Source: Cephalothrix spiralis
Taxonomy: Eukaryota; Nemertea; Palaeonemertea; Archinemertea; Cephalotrichidae
Direction: 5' to 3'
NCBI GenBank assembly: GCA_032353305.1
Contig: JAUCNG010376260.1
Location: 1-11,328, forward strand
Length of the DNA stretch: 11,328 bases
A program made the translations under genes and the position numbers. The notes beneath the pieces are model-generated. The model had not been told where the DNA came from, did not search any database, and saw only the letters and a list, made by a program, of their open reading frames with translations. This document shows positions 1-6,700 of the stretch, in pieces. Numbering within the stretch: the stretch's first letter is position 1; each line of letters begins with the position of its first letter.

Positions 1-146
1 GATAATCGCCTCGGTGACAAATATGTAGAGAGTATTGTATCTGGAGGTACCGGGTTCGAGCCCCGGGCTCGACTCTACTATCTATCGGGAAGAACATTGG
101 GCCTCCTCGGTGGCTCGGTCAGGTTAAATACGTGGAGTTGGACGCT
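1..146 (+). repeat. tRNA-derived SINE-like modules
   Basis: At 53-63 the string GGTTCGAGCCC inside a GC-rich palindromic arm (ccgggttcgagccccgg) matches the Pol III B box and T arm. At 111-123, TGGCTCGGTCAGG matches an A box. Both modules begin with cctcggtg, at about 9 and 104, so they look like two related tRNA-like units, the first decayed in its A box and the second cut off before a B box. This is a SINE remnant rather than a working tRNA gene, as no full cloverleaf forms. Confidence 0.5.
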
Positions 147-205
147 GTCATCACCGAAAATTAGTAAGTCCACTTATATAGTACTTACTAATTTTCGGTG
201 ATGAC
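147..205. repeat. Perfect 23-bp inverted repeat
   Basis: Arms 147-169 and 183-205 are exact reverse complements around a 13-nt loop. The outer bases are GTCATCACCG and the inner ones TTAGTAAGT. It directly abuts the truncated tRNA-like unit, so it may be the end of that repeat or a separate small hairpin element. Confidence 0.85.
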
Positions 206-636
206 ACGACACATCACAAATACAAAATGTTTTCTGAAATTTCTATTTCTGAAAGAATGTTAGTTGTTTATCTCTAAGATTGACCTGTAGTAGTCCCTGA
301 TTTTGCAAGGGTCCGTCCGCTTTTTCTAGGTATAGCCAGTTAAACCTTGAAAATGACCGTCGCGTCCTATAGTCCTCTGAAACCTGTCCCCTATTCGGTT
401 CCACATGTACTCTCCACTAGCCGCTGGAGAGCGCGTACATTATATAGCATAGTAACGCAAGGACTGGAATGCTGTACCCCCTTGCCTCTGCGCTACTGTG
501 AGTACATCAAATACATCTATATATATATTTATTGGCCACCCTTCTTCTTGTAGTGTCTAATGATTCCTGTTATAAGACACTTATAAGAAATTAAACCATA
601 TGCTGCGAACTTTATGTGATATTTTTGCATGACATA
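206..636. other. Upstream intron, no exon recognised
   Basis: AT-rich sequence between the 23-bp inverted repeat and the exon A duplication. I searched for the preceding PNLDC1 exon (the conserved DTK-type catalytic Asp region) and saw no candidate with splice sites. A 68-codon ATG frame at 347-553 has no recognisable protein content and ends in a TA repeat (about 515-530), so I do not call it. The 5' exons are presumably beyond the window. Confidence 0.5.
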
Positions 637-658
637 ATGTTCATTTCTTTTGTTGCAG

Positions 659-723
659 CCTTTAGAGGATAAGAATCTCTATCAGAGTACATGTTTATCG
701 CAATTATATACTAGTCTTCAAAG
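659..723 (+). CDS. PNLDC1: PNLDC1 exon A1 (first copy of duplicated exon)
   Basis: A 65-nt exon with acceptor ttcttttgttgcag and donor AAAG|gtatgt. It starts in phase 0, encodes PLEDKNLYQSTCLSQLYTSL then Q, and leaves AG to be completed by T of exon B, giving Ser. It corresponds to the helical stretch that precedes the catalytic His in PARN-family enzymes. Its near-identical twin lies 106 bp downstream. Splicing A1 to A2 would read AGC CTT TAG, an immediate stop, so only one copy can be used in a productive transcript. Which copy is used cannot be told from DNA. Confidence 0.7.
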
Positions 724-3700
724 GTATGTGACATTATTTTTTATGTTCATTTCTTTTCTTGCAGCCTTTAGAGGATAAGAATCTCTATCAGAGTACAAAT
801 TTATCGCAATTATATACTAGTCTTCGAAGGTATGTAACATTATTTTTTCTCTCACACTAAAATACATAAAATTCTGATGAAGGCCATTTCAGCGCGGTGA
901 TTCGTTTAAAGTTCCTGTCACAAACAAGTGCTGCTAGCGATTTTTTAAATTCATTACATATTCTGTAGCCCTGAACTCCGGCCGACTGTAATTTATTGAG
1001 CAGGGTATGGGGTTTCAAAATTGAAATATGGTCTAGAGTGAATTATAGGCGTTATCACATGACTAAGAGACCACAATAAGAACAACCACGGTTTGAGATT
1101 GAAAATTAATTTTCGTAGATAAATCAAAATTGTCTAAATGTTGTTTTAAAATAGTATGCTGAAATTAACGGGTTCATGGATTTTCGGACCAAGCACATTC
1201 GGCCCAAATACATTTTCGGTCCCATCACTTTCGGCCCTTTACACTTTTGGCCCCAACAAAAAAGCCAAGCCAGAGATGCGAAAAAGTTCAATTCGCGTAT
1301 TAAATGTAAAAAAAACATGTTTGTTCTTTTGATTAAAATAAAAATTATTTTACAATTCAATATTCACATAAGAATTAATAAAAATTGAAATGATCTGAGA
1401 ATATTCACACGTACAATTTTAAAATCATTCTCTCGGTACGCCGATTAAACTTTCTTTTGCATCGCATGGCTGTTTTTTTTAAATCTCCGCAACTGTCTTC
1501 AAAATTTACTTTTTTGGGGCCTAAAGTGTTGGGGCGGAAAGTGTAATGGGGCCGATAATGTACTTGGCCCCAAAGTGTTGGGGCAGAAAATGTACTGGGC
1601 CAAAAATGCTGGAACCGAAAAGCCCTACACCGAAAGTTAATTTTTGCAACCAAGCCTTTCATCTATTCAGCTTGACCTAGCACTGGGAGCTTTATTTCCG
1701 AAAAGTAATCAGTCTCCATTTTTCAAGAAAAAATCGTAACGGGCATTTCACGAATTCAATTATTTTCAGGATTCGCGAATGCGCAGAGCAAATTCTGACC
1801 TGCGCGTTCGCGAATCCTGAAAATAATAGATAAGGCAGGATAAGGGTCTACTTTTAACTGTTGGTATACTGGTAATATATATATTTCCATAGCTTTTCAG
1901 CCGTTATTTGCGGTCTAAATGGAATAAACTCACAATTTTTTTTACAGTGTTCTTATTCAAATATTTGAATTTCGCGTTTGTTGAATCCATTTTTTTTTAA
2001 AGTATAACATGGTTTAATTGTTTTTTTGTAGTGATAAAGCATTAATTGTTTTTTTAGTGATAAAGCATTAATTGTTTTTTTGTAGTGATAAAGCACGACA
2101 GTGTTCCCTTTTTGCACCGTCAGCAAAACATGCAAATGGATTTACTCGTTACTGTAAGTAACCTTTATACACAAATGGACGGAAAAATTGGCGAGGGCAA
2201 AATTGGTACGTTTTCGGCTCCCAACGGTTTTGCATATTGGCGTGACGCGTGTAGTTGACCCCCACAAACTATGTATTTCTGGAAAGGTCTTGGAAAATGC
2301 TGATCCTCGGGGGGTTTAGATTTGGCAAAAAATAGGGAAATCCCCTAAATTAAAAATCATGTAGGTGGGGCAAAAATCTAAACCCCCCGAAGGATCAGCA
2401 TTTTCCAAGACCTTTCCAGAAATATATAGTTTGTGGGGGTCAACTACCCGCCAATATGAAAAACCGTTGGGGGGGGGGGCGAAAACGTACGAATTTTGCC
2501 CTCGCCAATTTTTCCGTCTGTGTAGTATTATATTTAAATGAAACATTTTTAATTTCACATTTTAATCAATATGCATGTATTCGAATTTGTTTATTAATTA
2601 TTAAAATTTGAGGTAAAAGAACAACTTCTCGGATGCAACTAGCCCAGTGGCTACGTTCCTGAATCACACAATCTCTAACCAGACTCGACACGTTTACCGA
2701 CTCCCGGGCGCTCATCCCTAGAGCAGAGGGCATGGGATTTTTAGATAAATATGGCGTTTATGTTTCCGAAATAAATGTAATAATGACCAAACGTTCTTTA
2801 TCATTTTCGAAAATGGCTATAGCACTTAATCACCCCCTCTTTATTTATCAGACAGAGCATACCAAAATACGGAGGAGGCATTTCACATTATTATTTTCGA
2901 TTTTGGGATGAAATATTATTTTGTCGTTAATCAAATTTCCGAGTTCCGACGCTCCCGACTTTCGAGTGCGCAAAACTAATTCTCATAATGTCAGAAATCC
3001 CATAAATTTTTTCAACACTTTTCGACCTGGCATCGTTGCGGGTCTATCCTAAGGCATCTCGAAATACCGCAGCGCCTACTGAACCGATATAGTCTTCTAC
3101 ATGTACTAAGTTTGACTCACCAATATGATCTTAAGGCCCATCATCATTCTCTGATGATGGTATTAAGAAAGACCCGTTAGAAATAACTAAATTAATAACA
3201 TCATATATTTTGAGCTTTTTTATATTTGTGCACTTTATTTATTCACAACTATAATCAACTATGATATCATACTTTCAGGTGATGAACATAGGCCTCATGA
3301 AGCTGGATATGATGCATATATGACTGGATCAGGTAAATAAACCACTGTACATTATTCTACAATCTATATCGAGTATATCGATCTATCATAACTAAATGTC
3401 TCAGTGGTATGTTCTTCTTAAATTTTTTCACCGGAAGTGACGAAAAAAAAAAAATGCCCTTTTTGGCATCAATCGGATAATTTGATATTTTTCTGTTCAC
3501 CGAGTAATCTGAGGGGCGGATTTATAATCAAATTAACATATCAAAACCACAATATCCATTGTGATTTGAAAGCCAATCGGACAAATTTCCCTCTTTAAGG
3601 ACATCCCAAGTATTTTTTAGTCCCTTTGCGAAGAACTTAGAAATTAAAAGCTGTTCGAGGCAGGGGTTTATAATAGAATTGATTATATTTTGAAGTTTTG

Positions 3701-6700
3701 AGTTGATTTTCTATAAACTAAATCAAATTTGTTCACACCAACAAGGCATACTTTAAAAGATCGGATAGCTATGTCGAACTTGTAGGCCTATATGGAAGAA
3801 TAACAACGAGGTTTTTCCGAGGGCCCACTTGTTTGTTTAGAATTAAGACAGCGAATCTATCGCTATACTCGGATAAGCGCAATGCTAATGCTCGTAGAAT
3901 AGCGTGAACTGTTTTCCAGAGCAAATTTTGATATGTTAAACAAAGTCCTAACCTATTATTGAGGGTTAATCTTTGCTATGGAATATATTCTCAAATATTT
4001 ATTGTTTATGTTTTTTTAAAGTCATTGGTTTTTTAAAGTCATTGGCTAGAGATTTATCTTCGCCTAATAAATAATTCTATAAACTATGTTATGTTCTAAA
4101 TCCATTCTTTCTATTTTTCAGTTTTCCTAGCTCTAAGTCACATATATTCAATGAAAGATACAAGGTGAGAAATAAGCCATAATATCAGGAATGCAAAACT
4201 TGGCATGTTTAAGGGGTCAATTTTTTTGCAGATTCCTATATGTATTCCTGATAATATCCACGAAATATAGATAAAACATACAATATAAAAAGCCAAATTG
4301 AGAAAATGGTTTCGATTCACCGCAATTTGCTGCAATGAATAATATCCGCTAACAGGTTGACCACATCTGGAAAACCTGGAAATGTCATGGAATTCCAAAA
4401 TTGTCATGGAAATGTCATGGAAATGTCATGGAAAATTGAAAAAACTAGTGAAAATCTGGAAATGTCATCTAATTTTGAAAAATAAAATAATGTCGTCCGG
4501 GTAAAAAAATTGTCGTGCCAGGTTATTTGGCAGTTGAAAATGATGTCGCGACTGACTGTTTTTCAGACTTTTTCAAGTTGTTGTGACTGGAAATTTCTGG
4601 ATATGTCAGGGAAAAGTCATGGAATTTTGTTTTCAGAGAGTTGTGGCCACCCTGGCTCAGAATCTCGTGACCTTTTGCAGCGGAAAATCTACAGAATATA
4701 AGGGCATAATTTTTAGTTCTGCATTCTCTTTTGTAGGTCAACTGAGGCTACACGCTTGACTTTCAAACAATATCTCCATCAAATGAGTGATTTTAAGAAC
4801 TGTATCAATCTTATCCGTGCGTCAGTCAATCACACTGTAAGTAAAATTATATTTGCTATGTGTCTCAGCATGCCCATTTTTCACTTTATTTAATCACACA
4901 TGAAAAACTGATTGTGGGAATTTGCCTTCTATTGTAAGCTTATTAAGAAAAGAATATCAGACAGTTTTCAAGTTATGCGAATGCGCGGTCGTGTTTGAGG
5001 TTTGCGCATTCGCAAATTAAAAAAACTGACACCGGATTCCGGTAAAATAGGGCCATGTTTTATTTGTCCGTAATACATTCATATGTCCTAAACCAAACCG
5101 ATTTCGAGATATTTGGAAATGACGTCACACCTATTTAACCAATTTTGATTCGTTTATAAGTCGCTAATGGCTGATTTTACGTCATATAAATGTATTACGT
5201 ACTGATAGAAACATGCCGTTTTTTTTACCGTAAACCAGTGTAATTTTTGCTTTTTGATAATGGGCATTGTGTTGATGCAGACATACATGACAATTATGTT
5301 GCAAAGAGAACCCGATTGTAAATTTTTTCCGTTTGTTTTTTAGAAATTAGATGGATCTGATCCAGAGACACTACGTCCTGAATGGTTAGTGGTGAAAAGT
5401 AAACAATTTAATAAGAAAATCAACTCCGCGGAGGTAATTACATGGACTTTACTTTTTTTGCCCATCGCTATACTTGACATTTTGTTATTACAAGTGCGGC
5501 CGCTGGTTCAATGCTTTGATACTTTACTATAATTATTTCGAATATCCACGTTCAAGAGGGAACGCGATGTCTTGTAATCTGTCTCAACAGTTAGTCACAT
5601 CCTCGTTTTAAGGGTATACGACGTCTCAAGGCAATTGATAAAAAGGATGAATTACTAAGACAGGCGGCAATCAGCAAACGCTATAGGAATGCTAGCAGGA
5701 ATCAGACGCGGGCGCCGACGTGAAAGGAGTCGTCCGCGGCGGCGGCACACCGCGGCCGCCTATGTAATGATATTATGTTAAATTTATTTTGCATTACGCC
5801 GCCGGCTTCAGTGGCCAAAAATGGCCACGGAAGCCGGCGGCGAAATGCAAAATAAATTTAACATAATATCATTACATAGGCGGCCGCGGTGTGCCGACTG
5901 ATTTTAATCGCCGGCGGCGCACACGTCTGGCAGGAATTAATAGAAGGGGTATGAAGTTACTTTTTCCGCTATTTGCCAGATTTGGCTCGTCGGGAGTTAT
6001 ACCGGCGCCCAATTGGCAATTTCGGGGACCTTAGCAACGGCAGGCGACATGCTCAAAATGTATGTCGATGCGCTCCCGGAGCATGAAACCGGACTGCAAC
6101 AACGGCAGTACTTCGATATGGCTTCGTTAATATCATATGAACGCGAACAGGTATCAGAATCGTATCACTCCGCTATAGCTCTTGTCAAGTAGGTATAGCA
6201 TTGGCGGCGCATCAGTAACGCTAAAGTGCTGAAGTTTTGCGGATTTTCTTGCCGCGTTGTTAATTGTGTGCTCTGGTATTGTTTCGTAAGCAAAATCAGT
6301 AGTGTGTGACCGGGGAACCGAATTTGGCGTGCACTATAGTTAAACGGCCAAAACATAATCTCCTCAACACGATAAAAACAATTAACCCAGTCAAAATAAT
6401 TGGATCGGAATTGATCGCTAGCTATATTCACGTGTATTCGAAATGACGTTACGCGCACGTGCTATAATCAAAACACACAGCAATCGATTTACCAAAGAAT
6501 TTCGAGACAGCAGTTTTAGTTGACATAAACTTGTACAGTTATCCGTATTAAGCACATTCTGAAGGTATAGAAAATTTAAAATTTGAGACGAAAGAAGTGA
6601 TTGTGTTTTGTTCATACCCTAGTAGTGAGAAACATTTTTCCAATTTACATAATCCTTGAGATTTGAGAATTGTATCTTAATTGTGTACGTCATGAAATCT

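Larger units (their letters stand above)
637..848 (+). repeat. 106-bp tandem duplication carrying exon A
   Basis: Units 637-742 and 743-848 are equal in length. They differ at five positions by my reading: one in the acceptor tract, three in the exon and one in the donor-side intron (gtatgtg to gtatgta). Each unit includes acceptor, 65-nt exon and donor, so the event created a second, complete exon. High identity suggests it is recent. Confidence 0.93.
5610..6192 (+). pseudogene. Orphan coding-like fragment split by a MITE
   Basis: Two open stretches in intron F. The first (about 5595-5702) reads IRRLKAIDKKDELLRQAAIS and onward. The second (5944-6189) includes MLKMYVDALPEHETGLQQRQ and MASLISYEREQ and ends at TAG (6190-6192). 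Leaving out the hAT-type MITE and one target duplication puts the two stretches in the same frame, but TAA TAG (5938-5943) stand between them. Codons are more GC-rich than those of the PNLDC1 exons, and the peptide looks protein-like. I do not recognise the family. It is not a PNLDC1 exon, because exon F joins exon G in frame without it. Likely a dead gene or transposon or viral fragment; origin unknown. Confidence 0.45.

Noticed and set aside
53-63. tRNA gene from the B box match
   Set aside because: No acceptor stem or anticodon arm can be paired; the unit looks like a SINE module.
347-553. 68-codon + strand frame
   Set aside because: No recognisable domain, no splice border that leads into exon A, and its end is a TA-rich simple repeat.
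637-848. CRISPR-like direct repeat
   Set aside because: Only two copies with coding content and splice sites; this is an exon duplication in a eukaryotic gene.
1176-1662. Overlapping + and - frames with FGP-rich peptides
   Set aside because: They are mirror translations of the two minisatellite arms of the foldback element.
2316-2558. 80-codon minus-strand frame
   Set aside because: Lies wholly in the right arm and loop of the long hairpin MITE; no independent support.
4138-4407. 89-codon minus-strand frame with hydrophobic peptide
   Set aside because: Overlaps exon D of the + strand gene and AT-rich intron; no start context or homology that I recognise.
4510-4741. Frames on both strands in intron D
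   Set aside because: Fall within the decayed TGGCCACC-ended element and the start of exon E.
6165-6615. Two minus-strand frames of 97 and 65 codons
   Set aside because: No recognisable motif; the first overlaps the end of the + strand orphan fragment.
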